In this document: positions 7,916-16,041 of the stretch, one piece after another
How positions within the stretch are numbered: position 1 is the first letter of the stretch
Layout: each line of letters opens with the position of its first letter
NCBI GenBank assembly: GCA_016196755.1
Contig: JACPXC010000059.1
Coordinates: 62,001 to 126,000 of the forward strand
Direction: 5' to 3'
Length of the DNA: 64,000 nucleotides
DNA from: Elusimicrobiota bacterium
GTDB taxonomy: Bacteria; Elusimicrobiota; Elusimicrobia; UBA1565
Program-made: the position numbers and the translations under genes
The notes under the pieces: generated by a model
Seen by the model: only the letters and a program-made list of their open reading frames with translations
The model's database searches: none
What the model was told of the DNA's origin: nothing

Positions 7916-8793
7916 AGCTCTCGGGGTCGATCACCGCTCTCATCACGCCGTTCAAGGACGGGGGCCTCGACGAAGCCGCCCTGCGCGGCCTGGTGCGATT
8001 CCAGCTCAAGAACGGCACCTCCGGACTGGTCCCCTGCGGCTCGACCGGCGAGGCGGCCACCCTGCACGGCGGCGAGTACCGCCGCGTCATCGAGCTGACC
8101 GCCGCCGAGGCCAGGGGCCGCGTGCCGGTCATCGCCGGGGTGGGCAGCAACGACACCGCCAAGGCCGTCGCCCTGGCCCGCGAAGCGCGCGCCGCCGGCG
8201 CCGACGCCCTGCTCGTCCTCGTGCCCTACTACAACAAGCCGACCCAGGAGGGGATGTTCCGGCACTTCTCGGCGGTGGCGCGCGCCGTCCCCCTGCCGGT
8301 CGTCGCCTACAACATCCCGGGCCGCACCGGCGTCAACATGGCCCCGGCCACGCTGGCGCGCATCGCGCGCGCCCTCCCGTCGGTCGTGGCGGTCAAGGAA
8401 GCCTCGGGCTCGCTCGACCAGGTCAGCGAGACCCTGTCCATGTGTCCCAAGGGCTTCACCGTACTTTCGGGCGACGACTCGCTGACGGTGCCGATGATGG
8501 CGGTGGGCGCCAAGGGCGTCATCAGCGTGCTCTCGAACGTCCTCCCAAAAGAGAGTGCCCTCATGGTCAAGGCCGCCTTGGCCGGCGACTACAAGGCCGC
8601 CGCGGCCCGTCACCTGGCCCTCTTCCCGCTCGTCAAGGCGCTTTTCGCCGAGACCAACCCCATCCCGGTGAAGGCCGCCGCGGAGCTCATGGGGCTGTGC
8701 TCGGGCGCCTTGCGCCTGCCGCTGACCCCGGCCGTCCCTGCCACGCGCGCGGCCCTCAAGGCCGCCTGGAAGAAGGCCGGACTCAAGCTCTGA
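7912..8793 (+). CDS. dapA: 4-hydroxy-tetrahydrodipicolinate synthase
   Basis: DapA condenses pyruvate with aspartate semialdehyde, the first committed step of the diaminopimelate/lysine pathway. The 293-residue length is typical. Motifs are GSTGEAATL (residues 43-51), Tyr133 in YNIPGRTG, and the Schiff-base Lys162 in VAVKEASG. The ATG overlaps the dapF stop (ATGA) and is preceded by a GGGGAGGT ribosome site inside dapF. No other dap genes lie in the window. Confidence 0.97.
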   Translation: MKLSGSITALITPFKDGGLDEAALRGLVRFQLKNGTSGLVPCGSTGEAATLHGGEYRRVIELTAAEARGRVPVIAGVGSNDTAKAVALAREARAAGADALLVLVPYYNKPTQEGMFRHFSAVARAVPLPVVAYNIPGRTGVNMAPATLARIARALPSVVAVKEASGSLDQVSETLSMCPKGFTVLSGDDSLTVPMMAVGAKGVISVLSNVLPKESALMVKAALAGDYKAAAARHLALFPLVKALFAETNPIPVKAAAELMGLCSGALRLPLTPAVPATRAALKAAWKKAGLKL

Positions 8794-9008
8794 TGTTCAA
8801 AGACGCCGCGGTGCACCGCGCCGGCGTATGGGTCCTGGCCGGCCTCCTGTACTGGCTCTGGCCGTTCGACGTCGTCCCCGATTTCGCCGTCGTGATCGGC
8901 TGGGCCGACGACCTGCTGGTGGCGGCCCTCACCCTCTACATGGCCTACAAGGCCTTTCAGAAGCGCCTCAAGCGCGGGCCCACGCCCGACGACGAACGCC
9001 GGCAGTGA
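8793..9008 (+). CDS. DUF1232 (YkvA-type) small membrane protein
   Basis: A 71-residue protein starting at an ATG that overlaps the dapA stop (TGATG). It contains the DUF1232 signature: a hydrophobic segment with YWLWPFDVVPDF and a following GWADDLLVA helix. A basic, Gln-rich tail ends the protein. The function of the family is unknown; it is small and membrane-associated. The GTG of the next gene overlaps its stop. Confidence 0.85.
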   Translation: MFKDAAVHRAGVWVLAGLLYWLWPFDVVPDFAVVIGWADDLLVAALTLYMAYKAFQKRLKRGPTPDDERRQ

Positions 9009-9808
9009 GACGACGCGCCACCCTCTGGCTCTTGGCCGGCCTGGCCGGCTGCACGAGCATCCCTCCCGAGGCCCTGCCCGTGGCGCATAACCCCTCGGGC
9101 GCCGTGGCGGCCGACATCCGCGAGCCCGGCCCCCCCGTCCACGCCGCCGCCGGCGCGCGCTTCGTGGTCCGCGCGGCCGACCCCGCGCGCGCCAAGGCCG
9201 TCCTCACCCTGGCCGAGGACGACTACGAGGATGTCATGGCCCATACCGGCCTCTATTCCTTTAAGCCCGCCGGGCTCTACCCGGTGTTCGTGTACTCCGG
9301 CACGCCCGAGTACCTGGCCAAGACCGGCGCCCCGCGCTGGTCGGGCGGCATCGCGGTGGGCAACGCGATCTACTCCTTCGAGGGGCCCCAGTTGGCGCGC
9401 ACCCTGGCCCATGAGATCTCCCACCTCATCTTCCACGAGTACATGGGGGCCGGGGCGGGCCTGCGCTGGTTCAACGAGGGGCTTGCCGTCTATATGGAAC
9501 TCGGGGCCGCTCCGTCTTCCGAGAAGCCGGAACTCGAGGCCTGGCTGCGTTCTTCGCACGACGCCCCCATGAGCTTCGGCTCGCTCGTGCGCTACGTCCC
9601 CGGCGACGCGCGCACCAAGCAGTGGTACGGCCAGTCGGCCTCGCTGGCGCGCTTCCTCGTCGAGGTCGGCGGGCGCGCGGGTGTGGCGCGCTTCCTGAGC
9701 GCGACGCGCGCGGGCGTCCCGCTTGAGCGCGCGCTGGCCGAGGCGTTCCCCACGATCTGCGACGGGCTCGCTTCGCTCGAACGCCGCTGGTTGCTCACCA
9801 AGGAATGA
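9005..9808 (+). CDS. zinc metallopeptidase-like lipoprotein (Peptidase_MA-like)
   Basis: The 267-residue product starts at a GTG overlapping the DUF1232 stop. The lipobox is LLAGLAGC with Cys16. The gluzincin zinc site is HEISH (residues 136-140), and Glu158 in FNEGLAVYME supplies the expected third ligand. This arrangement matches the Peptidase_MA-like group. It is predicted to be a lipid-anchored periplasmic protease or peptidase-like protein. It is the first of four consecutive predicted exported metallohydrolases between 9.0 and 13.9 kb. Confidence 0.82.
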   Translation: MRRRATLWLLAGLAGCTSIPPEALPVAHNPSGAVAADIREPGPPVHAAAGARFVVRAADPARAKAVLTLAEDDYEDVMAHTGLYSFKPAGLYPVFVYSGTPEYLAKTGAPRWSGGIAVGNAIYSFEGPQLARTLAHEISHLIFHEYMGAGAGLRWFNEGLAVYMELGAAPSSEKPELEAWLRSSHDAPMSFGSLVRYVPGDARTKQWYGQSASLARFLVEVGGRAGVARFLSATRAGVPLERALAEAFPTICDGLASLERRWLLTKE

Positions 9809-9816
9809 GAGGCTCC

Positions 9817-11565
9817 ATGAGACTTCTGCTCGCCATACTGTTCGTCGCCGCGCCCGCCTTCGCCGAGTCGGAAGGCGAACGCCTCCATGCCCTCTTCTCG
9901 CGCGAGTGGGAGTACGCGATGCGCGAGTCGCCGCTCTGGGCCTCGACGCTGGGCGACCGGCGCTACAATGACCGCTGGGACGACCGCGGCCTGGCGGCGC
10001 TCGAGCGGCGGCGCGCACACAGCGCCGAGCTCCTCGAGGAACTCGGCCGCTTCGATGAGGCCAAGCTCTCGCCCGCCGACCGCGTCAACTATAGGCTCTT
10101 CCGCCACGAGTACACGGAGTCCCTGGAGCGGCACGGCTTCCGCCTCCATTTCCTGCAGATCGACCAGCGCGGCGGCCCCCAGTCCACCGATGAGTACGTC
10201 GACAGCCTGCGCTACGAGACGGTCAAGGATTACGAGGATTGGGCGGCCCGGCTCGAGGCCTTCCCGGCGTACCTGGAACAGATCACCGAGGTCCTGCGCG
10301 AGGGGGCACGGACCAAGGTCCTGCACCCGCGTTTCGTCCTCGAACGCGTCCCCGAGCAGATCCGAGCCCGGATCCTCGACGAACCCGAGAAGAGCCGGTT
10401 CTACGAGCCCTTCAAGCGCATGCCGGCCGATTGGGCGCCGGAGGTCCGCGAACGCCTCGCCGCGCGCGGCGCGGCGGCCGTGCGAGAGGGCGTGGTCCCG
10501 GCCTTCAAGCGCTTCCTCGAGTTCTTCGAGAAGGAATACCTGCCGGCCGCCAGCCCCGAGGCCGGCCTGCGGCGCCTGCCGCGCGGCCTCGAGGCCTACG
10601 CCTTCCTGGCCCGCAGCTTCACCACGACCCCGATGACCCCGCCGCAGATCCATGCCTTAGGCCTCTCCGAGGTCAAGCGCATCCGCGCCGAGATGGAGAC
10701 GGTGAAGGAAGCCTCGGGCTTCAAGGGCTCCCTGCGCGACTACATGGACCACCTGCGCACGGACCCGCGCTACTTCTACAACGACCCGGAGGCCCTGCTG
10801 GCCGGCTACCGGGCCATTGCCAAGCGCATCGACCCCGAGATGACCAAGCTCTTCGGCAAGCTCCCGCGCGCGCCCTACGGCGTCGTGCCGATCCCCGCCG
10901 AGAGCGCCCCGCACACCACCACGGCCTACTACTGGGAGCCGGCCGCCGACGGCTCGCGCGCCGGCGCCTACTACGTCAACCTCTACAAGCCCGAGACCCG
11001 CCCAAAGTGGGAGATGGAGGCGCTGACCGTCCACGAGGCCGTGCCGGGGCACCACATGCAGATCTCCTTGGCCCAGGAGCTCGGCGAGCTGCCCAAGTTC
11101 CGGCGCTACGGCGGCTACACCGCCTTCGTCGAGGGCTGGGGCCTGTATTCGGAGTCCCTGGGCTACGAGATCGGCCTCTACCAGGACCCGGCCTCCAAGT
11201 TCGGCCAGCTGGCCTACGAGATGTGGCGCGCGGTGCGCCTGGTCGTCGATACCGGCATCCACCACTACGGCTGGAGCCGCGAGAAGGTCATCGACTACTT
11301 CCGGGAGAACACCCCGAAGACCGAGATCGACATCGCCAACGAGACCGACCGCTACGTCGTCATGCCCGGCCAGGCCCTGGCCTACAAGGTCGGCCAGCTC
11401 AAGATCAAGGCCCTGCGCGAGAAGGCCAAGGCCGAGCTGGGAGACAAGTTCGACCTGCGCTCCTTCCACGACGCCGTCCTGTCCCAGGGCGCGGTGACCT
11501 TGGACGTCCTGGAAGCCGTCGTCGACGACTGGCTCAGCGCCCGGAAGCGGATTTCGACGCCGTAG
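9817..11565 (+). CDS. exported DUF885 family protein (putative metallopeptidase)
   Basis: A 582-residue protein of the DUF885 family. Hallmarks are the long helical N-terminal half, HEAVPGHH (His406, Glu407, His412, His413) and YTAFVEGWGLYSESLG. I chose the ATG at 9817 because it follows an AGAGG ribosome site and begins a clean signal peptide (MRLLLAILFVAAPAFA). An in-frame ATG at 9805 overlaps the previous stop but has a poor ribosome site. Family members are thought to be zinc-dependent peptidases, but the substrate is unknown. Its 3' end overlaps the convergent M28 gene by 32 bases. Confidence 0.88.
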   Translation: MRLLLAILFVAAPAFAESEGERLHALFSREWEYAMRESPLWASTLGDRRYNDRWDDRGLAALERRRAHSAELLEELGRFDEAKLSPADRVNYRLFRHEYTESLERHGFRLHFLQIDQRGGPQSTDEYVDSLRYETVKDYEDWAARLEAFPAYLEQITEVLREGARTKVLHPRFVLERVPEQIRARILDEPEKSRFYEPFKRMPADWAPEVRERLAARGAAAVREGVVPAFKRFLEFFEKEYLPAASPEAGLRRLPRGLEAYAFLARSFTTTPMTPPQIHALGLSEVKRIRAEMETVKEASGFKGSLRDYMDHLRTDPRYFYNDPEALLAGYRAIAKRIDPEMTKLFGKLPRAPYGVVPIPAESAPHTTTAYYWEPAADGSRAGAYYVNLYKPETRPKWEMEALTVHEAVPGHHMQISLAQELGELPKFRRYGGYTAFVEGWGLYSESLGYEIGLYQDPASKFGQLAYEMWRAVRLVVDTGIHHYGWSREKVIDYFRENTPKTEIDIANETDRYVVMPGQALAYKVGQLKIKALREKAKAELGDKFDLRSFHDAVLSQGAVTLDVLEAVVDDWLSARKRISTP

Positions 11566-12901
11566 CCGCCAAGGACGCCGGGGGGGCCGCCGCGGCCTTG
11601 CCCATCTCCACGGCGAAGGCCACCGCGAGCTTGGCGAAGTGCGCCGAGTGCTCGGCGTTGCCGCCCGCGTTGCCCAGGGTGTCCTTGTCGGAGTGGATGT
11701 TCCGGTTCATGGCGTCGAAGGACGACTCGAACGCCGCCGAGGCCGCGAAGCCGTTCTTGGTCCACGAGGCGTGGTCCGAGCAGCCGTAGCCGCAGGCGGT
11801 GTTCGCCCAGCCCACGCCGACGTAGGCGTCGACCAGCTTGCCGAGGAACGCCGTCAGGCCCGGCTCGACGTTGTCGCTCAGCAGGTAGACCGTGTCGCCC
11901 GAGCCCTTGTAGTTGGTCATGTCGAACTGGATGACCCCGGCCACCTTGGTCCCGCCCTTGTAGGACTTGGCGATCTCGGCCGAGCCCCTGAGTCCCACCT
12001 CCTCGGCCGCGTAGCCCATGAACTGGACGGTCCGGCGCGGGCGGAAGCCGCCCTCGCCCAGCACACGGATGGCCTCGGTCAGCACCGCGATACCCGAGGC
12101 GTTGTCGTCGGCGCCCGGCGCGCGCGCGCCGGAGCCGCCCCACATCCCCGCGATGGAATCCAGGTGACCGCCCAGGACGACGACCTCCTCGGGCGTCTGC
12201 GAGCCCGCGATGGTCAGGATGACCGAGGGCTGCTTCCAGCCCGCATGCGGGAACATGCGCAGGGACGCCCCCGGGATGTTCTGCGCCAGCTGCTGCCAGC
12301 GCGATCCCACCCACTGCGCCGCCGCCACACCGGTATCGGATTGGTAGTAGCGGTTGTTGTAGGCCGCCATCGTCTCGATGGTCGCGCGCAGCTGGGCTTC
12401 CTTGACCTTGGAAACCAAAGGCTTCACCCAGGCCTCCTGGTCGAGCGTGTAGGGCCCGCCGGCCGCGGCCGGCGGCGCGGCCAGGTCGGCCTCGGCCTCG
12501 GCGCGGTTGTCATAGGCGAAGAAGCCCCCGCACTTGCCGAAGCGCTCGTGCATCATGTCGGCGATCTGGACGATGCTGTCCTCGGAGACCTTGAACACCG
12601 CGGCACGCGCGCTGGAGACGACCGGGATCCCCAGGGGCAGGACCGCTTTCGAGAGGTCCTCGCTCCCCACCGAGATCCAGAGCGCGCCCTGCTCGGGCGC
12701 GGCCGCCAGCTTAGCCTCGCCCAAAGGACCGGCGCGGCCCTTGGCCTCGGCCCGCGCTTCCTCTATATAGGGCCGCACCGGGACGCCCTGGTCGAACTGG
12801 GGAGCGACGGCGGCCGAGGCCGCCGCCAGGACGGCCGCCAGGAGCCCTAGGCTCCCGGCGGCCGACCCGACGAGCTTCGTGACCTTGGCCTTAAACGCCA
12901 C
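11534..12901 (-). CDS. exported M28 family aminopeptidase
   Basis: This 455-residue protein has a signal peptide, a propeptide-like N-terminal region (about 35-235) and an M28 catalytic domain. The two-zinc site is complete: His246 (GGHLDS), Asp265 (PGADDNASG), general base Glu300 and ligand Glu301 (AAEE), Asp327 and His403. Cys370/Cys374 in ACGYGCSDH match the disulphide of the Aeromonas/Vibrio leucyl aminopeptidases. It should release N-terminal residues from peptides outside the cytoplasm. It is the second gene of a two-gene operon, overlapping the upstream gene by 11 bases. Confidence 0.93.
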   Translation of the reverse strand: MAFKAKVTKLVGSAAGSLGLLAAVLAAASAAVAPQFDQGVPVRPYIEEARAEAKGRAGPLGEAKLAAAPEQGALWISVGSEDLSKAVLPLGIPVVSSARAAVFKVSEDSIVQIADMMHERFGKCGGFFAYDNRAEAEADLAAPPAAAGGPYTLDQEAWVKPLVSKVKEAQLRATIETMAAYNNRYYQSDTGVAAAQWVGSRWQQLAQNIPGASLRMFPHAGWKQPSVILTIAGSQTPEEVVVLGGHLDSIAGMWGGSGARAPGADDNASGIAVLTEAIRVLGEGGFRPRRTVQFMGYAAEEVGLRGSAEIAKSYKGGTKVAGVIQFDMTNYKGSGDTVYLLSDNVEPGLTAFLGKLVDAYVGVGWANTACGYGCSDHASWTKNGFAASAAFESSFDAMNRNIHSDKDTLGNAGGNAEHSAHFAKLAVAFAVEMGKAAAAPPASLAATASKSASGR

Positions 12902-13865
12902 GGCCGGACAGCGCCGCCTTGAGCGCGTCCAGACGGCGTCCGAGCGCCTGGGCTTCCGGCAGGACCGGCTTGGCGGCCATCGACGGCGCCTCGTTCTGCG
13001 TCGGCTCGTCGGCCGGAGGCTTATACCAGCAGCGCGGCCGCAAGCCGAGCTCGTAGCCGCCCTTGCGCGTGCAGGCGCCGGCCGTCGGGTCGTCGTTGGA
13101 CACGTCCTGGCTCAAAGGCGCCGTGCAGAGGGCGCCCTGGAAGTAGGTATCGAGCCGGCACTGGGTATCCGGATGGGCGTTGTCCATCCGGTCGGAGACG
13201 CTGTTGTCCGGGGTCCCGAACGTGGGCGGCGTCTGGCCGCCGCGCAGGGCCTGGAACAGGAAGGCCACCGACTGGCCGGCCAGGGCGTTGTTGCCGCACT
13301 GGTTCCGGGAAGCCTCGTCGCCGAACTGCTGGTCGCAGCCGCGTCCGGCCACCGGGTCCACCGTCCCGGACGGCGCCTTGGACGGCAGGATCAGGCGCAG
13401 GCACTTGAGCGTGGCGAAGTAGTCCGAGCCGCCCTCGTTGGTGGCCCAGCTCATCTTCGGATAGCCGCCGATATGATGTCCCATCTCGTGGCAGGCCACC
13501 AAAGCGAAGCCTTCCTCGGTGATGGCCGGATGGCGGGCCAGGCCGCCGTACATGTTGATGATGAACTTCCCGCCCGACTGCTGGGCCGAGGCGTTCACCG
13601 TCGGGTTGTCCCAGAGCCTCTTGATGACGAGCTTCCCGCCCTTAGCCGCCACGATCGGCTCGTAGACCTGCTGGATGCGGTCTAAGACGTCCTCGAAGCG
13701 GCCCTGCTCGATGCCGGCCGCGTTGACGTCGTCGACCTCGATCTTGAGGTCGTTCTCCGGCAGGAAGCCCGTGCAGAGCATCCGGTGCGAATCCGCGTAG
13801 ACGGCTAACGCCAGCGACAGGACCGTACCGGCGGCGAACGCCGCCTTCAGCGCTTTCTTTGTCAT
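12891..13865 (-). CDS. exported Cys-rich HExxH zinc protease-like protein
   Basis: A 324-residue product beginning MTKKALKAAFAAGTVLSLALAVYA, a clear signal peptide. The open frame allows a start 15 bases upstream, but this ATG follows a G-rich ribosome site and is preferred. The zinc motif is HEMGHH (His126, Glu127, His130), and a downstream TNEGGSDYFAT segment (143-151) could supply the third ligand. About ten cysteines in the mature part suggest disulphides. No specific peptidase family is recognisable. It is probably co-transcribed with the M28 aminopeptidase, giving a secreted protease plus exopeptidase pair. Confidence 0.78.
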   Translation of the reverse strand: MTKKALKAAFAAGTVLSLALAVYADSHRMLCTGFLPENDLKIEVDDVNAAGIEQGRFEDVLDRIQQVYEPIVAAKGGKLVIKRLWDNPTVNASAQQSGGKFIINMYGGLARHPAITEEGFALVACHEMGHHIGGYPKMSWATNEGGSDYFATLKCLRLILPSKAPSGTVDPVAGRGCDQQFGDEASRNQCGNNALAGQSVAFLFQALRGGQTPPTFGTPDNSVSDRMDNAHPDTQCRLDTYFQGALCTAPLSQDVSNDDPTAGACTRKGGYELGLRPRCWYKPPADEPTQNEAPSMAAKPVLPEAQALGRRLDALKAALSGRGV

Positions 13866-13885
13866 CCCCACCCCCACCACCTATT

Positions 13886-13947
13886 TCTCAGGACCCTTTG
13901 GTTGCCCAAAGGGCCCACCCCTGAGATGGGTCCTTTGGTACCAAAGG
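13886..13947. promoter_or_regulatory. nested hairpins in a divergent intergenic region
   Basis: An outer inverted repeat TCTCAGG (13886-13892) / CCTGAGA (13920-13926) encloses a perfect 8-bp stem CCCTTTGG / CCAAAGGG with a TTGC loop (13894-13913). It is followed by a perfect 16-bp palindrome CCTTTGGTACCAAAGG (13932-13947). If the minus-strand transcript starts near 13955-13965, both structures lie in the 5' leader of the protease operon. Candidate minus-strand boxes are TTGACA (13963-13958) with a weak TACCAA at -10, or TATAAA (13973-13968). Leader regulation, an operator or an intergenic repeat are all possible. Confidence 0.45.
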
Positions 13948-14010
13948 CGGCGCGGGGTGTCAACAGTTTTATAGGCCCTTAGGGCAGAAATTATTGACCT
14001 GGAGGTCCTA

Positions 14011-14040
14011 TTGTTAACTTGGGACCGCGGTCTTTACAAT
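14011..14040 (+). promoter_or_regulatory. sigma70-type promoter of the Pro-rich protein gene
   Basis: TTGTTA (14011-14016) and TACAAT (14035-14040) are spaced by 18 bases, each close to consensus. The spacer contains the perfect 10-bp palindrome GACCGCGGTC (14023-14032), a possible operator. The predicted start near 14047 gives a 20-base leader with GGAGGT at 14055-14060, 6 bases before the ATG. Confidence 0.6.
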
Positions 14041-14066
14041 GTTCTCGATAGGCTGGAGGTGCGGAC

Positions 14067-15419
14067 ATGAAGACTTTAAGGCTGGTCCTGGCTCTCGTCG
14101 TGGCGGCACCGTGGCAGGTTTTGGCGCAAGGCAACCGCGGCAACCACGGAGGCGGTGGGGGCGGCGGCAACCGGCCCGGCAACGGCGGCGGCAACCCGCG
14201 GCCTCCCGTCACGCGTCCCACCCCGCCCGTCAACCGTCTCCCCCCCCAACATCGCGACCGGCCCCAGCCGCCGGTCAACCGTCCTCAACCCCCGGTCACC
14301 CGGCCTCAGCCGCCGGTCAACCGGCCTCAGCCGCCGGTCAACCGGCCCCAGCCGCCGGTCAACCGGCCTCAACCGCCGGTCACCCGGCCCAAGCCGCCGG
14401 TCAACCGTCCTCAACCACCGGTCACCCGGCCCCAGCCGCCGGTCACCCGGCCCCAGCCGCCGGTCAATCGTCCCCAGCCGCCGGTCAACCGCCCGCGGCC
14501 GCCGGTCAATCGCCCGCACCAGCCGCCGACGCACCGTCCTCCGGTCCTGCGGCCTGAGCCCGGCCGCGGGCACATGCCGCGCCCCAACCCGGTCCAGGAC
14601 CCGCTCCGCGGCGGCGGGGGCTTCTCGAACCACCCGACCCGCGACGGACGCGGCGGCCAGCTCGGCGGGACGCACCTGTCGCATGCGCCCAACCACACGC
14701 ACCGCAGCCACACGTTCAACAACGTCACGGTCGTCAACAACATCAACGCCCGGATCGGGATGGGCGGGCACGTCGCAGGCAGCACCCACTGGTACTACGG
14801 CAACGGCCTGCGCTACGCGCACCACTACGACCACAACCACGTCCACTGGTTCGGCTTCTACCTGGCCGACGTCTACTTCTGGACGCGCTGGCACAACGGG
14901 ATGCCGTGGTGGCAGGACCCGGCGCGCGGCCGCTGGCTCTACTACCGGGACGGCTCCTGGTGGTACCAGGACGCCGGCACGACCTACATCTACCGGGACG
15001 GCGGCTACTACCGCTACACCCCGGTGCGCGGCGGCTACGAGGCCAAGCCCGAGCCGGCGCCGCCGACGTCGCCGGCCCAACCGGCCGAGCCCGACCAGAC
15101 CGACTTCATCAGCGAGGACGGCTCGCGCCTGGTGCAGGTCCTGGGCGAGCGCAACGAGGCCTTCCTCTACGACAACACCGGCGACGAACCGGCGTTTAAG
15201 GCCTACCTGACCGAAGGCGCCGAGACCGTGCAGTTCTCGGGGACCGGCGGGGCGGACCTGCAGATCCTCGTCACCGTGGCGGCCGACGGCGTGAAGTCCT
15301 TCAAGCTCTTCAACGGCGAGGGCGAGCCGTTCGGGGAGCCCGAGGACTCGGTGAACCCCGAGAGCCAACTCGAGGGCTCCGGGGCCTTCTCGGACCTGAA
15401 CGGGGCCCTGCCTAGGTAA
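14067..15419 (+). CDS. exported protein with Pro-rich heptad repeats
   Basis: The 450-residue product has a signal peptide (ending near VLAQG), a Gly/Asn/Arg-rich stretch, twelve tandem Pro-rich heptads of the form RPQPPV(N/T) (residues 65-148), then a His/Asn-rich linker. An aromatic region rich in Trp and Tyr follows (about 235-320, with [20 protein letters not shown] and [15 protein letters not shown]). The C-terminal about 110 residues are acidic. The Pro-rich array probably forms an extended rod that could span the periplasm or cell wall. I do not recognise the aromatic domain. It has its own promoter and a good ribosome site. Its stop overlaps the convergent uridine kinase gene by 8 bases. 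Confidence 0.8.
   Translation: MKTLRLVLALVVAAPWQVLAQGNRGNHGGGGGGGNRPGNGGGNPRPPVTRPTPPVNRLPPQHRDRPQPPVNRPQPPVTRPQPPVNRPQPPVNRPQPPVNRPQPPVTRPKPPVNRPQPPVTRPQPPVTRPQPPVNRPQPPVNRPRPPVNRPHQPPTHRPPVLRPEPGRGHMPRPNPVQDPLRGGGGFSNHPTRDGRGGQLGGTHLSHAPNHTHRSHTFNNVTVVNNINARIGMGGHVAGSTHWYYGNGLRYAHHYDHNHVHWFGFYLADVYFWTRWHNGMPWWQDPARGRWLYYRDGSWWYQDAGTTYIYRDGGYYRYTPVRGGYEAKPEPAPPTSPAQPAEPDQTDFISEDGSRLVQVLGERNEAFLYDNTGDEPAFKAYLTEGAETVQFSGTGGADLQILVTVAADGVKSFKLFNGEGEPFGEPEDSVNPESQLEGSGAFSDLNGALPR
14259..14510 (+). repeat. 12 x 21-bp in-frame tandem repeat (Pro-rich heptads)
   Basis: Twelve consecutive 21-bp units, each encoding RP(Q/K/R)PPV(N/T), run without interruption. Units differ mainly at the first bases and at the AAC/ACC (Asn/Thr) codon. 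This minisatellite-like array is prone to length change by slippage or recombination. Confidence 0.9.
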
Positions 15420-16041
15420 GGACGAGCTTCTTTTTGATGAGGGAGAGGAGGCGCGCCTTGAAGCGCTCCTCCTCGAGCTGCGGCCAGCGCCAGGTGGCGT
15501 GCTTCGACGACGGGGCGATGAACCGCTGGTGCATGGGGCGCACGAAGCGCTCGTAGAGCCGGAGCGTCTCCTCCAGGTCGACGCGGCGCTCCACCGAGTC
15601 GCGCCGCACCCGCCGCAGGAGGCGCATGTCGTCGGGGACCTCGATGAAGACCGAGAGGTCGAGGCGCCGGCGCAGCGCGGGCTCGTGGAGCACGAAGAGC
15701 CCCTCCACGATGATGAGCGGCTGGGGGGCCACCTCGCGGGTCTCCGCGCGTCGGGCGTGGGTGGCGTAGTCGTAGACCGGGGCCTGGACCGTCCGTCCCG
15801 CCAGCAGGGCGTCGAGCTGCTTGACGCAGAGCGGGGTCTCCAGGGCCCTTGGGTGGTCGAAGTTGAGCGCCTCGCGGTCCGCGCCCAGGGTGCCTTCGTT
15901 GTTGCGGTAGTACCAGTCCTGGCAGACCACCGCGGCCCGGCCGCCCAGGCCCTCCTTAATAAAGGAGGCGAGGCGGGACTTCCCCGAGCCCGACCCCCCC
16001 GTCACGCCGAGGACCAGCGGGCGCTTGGCCTGCCGCGTCAC
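15412..16041 (-). CDS. udk: uridine kinase
   Basis: A 209-residue P-loop kinase that phosphorylates uridine or cytidine in pyrimidine salvage. The Walker A motif is GGSGSGKS (residues 15-22). The nucleoside-site segments QDWYYR, NFDHPRA and [10 protein letters not shown] are typical of Udk. The ATG overlaps the stop of the FAD oxidoreductase (ATGA), placing it last in the operon that begins at 22.87 kb. A link to NDP-sugar supply for the glycan genes is plausible but not shown. Confidence 0.92.
   Translation of the reverse strand: MTRQAKRPLVLGVTGGSGSGKSRLASFIKEGLGGRAAVVCQDWYYRNNEGTLGADREALNFDHPRALETPLCVKQLDALLAGRTVQAPVYDYATHARRAETREVAPQPLIIVEGLFVLHEPALRRRLDLSVFIEVPDDMRLLRRVRRDSVERRVDLEETLRLYERFVRPMHQRFIAPSSKHATWRWPQLEEERFKARLLSLIKKKLVLT

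Noticed and set aside
9805-9816. ATG at 9805 as the start of the DUF885 gene
   Set aside because: It overlaps the previous stop attractively, but it lacks a spaced ribosome site and adds four residues before a standard signal peptide. Not fully excluded.
14259-14510. Regular 21-bp repeats considered as a CRISPR array
   Set aside because: The units are contiguous with no unique spacers and code in frame for Pro-rich heptads.
14076-15368. A long minus-strand frame, and two further + frames, open across the Pro-rich repeat
   Set aside because: A 21-bp repeat without stop codons keeps other frames open automatically. Only the frame starting at 14067 has a promoter, ribosome site and signal peptide.
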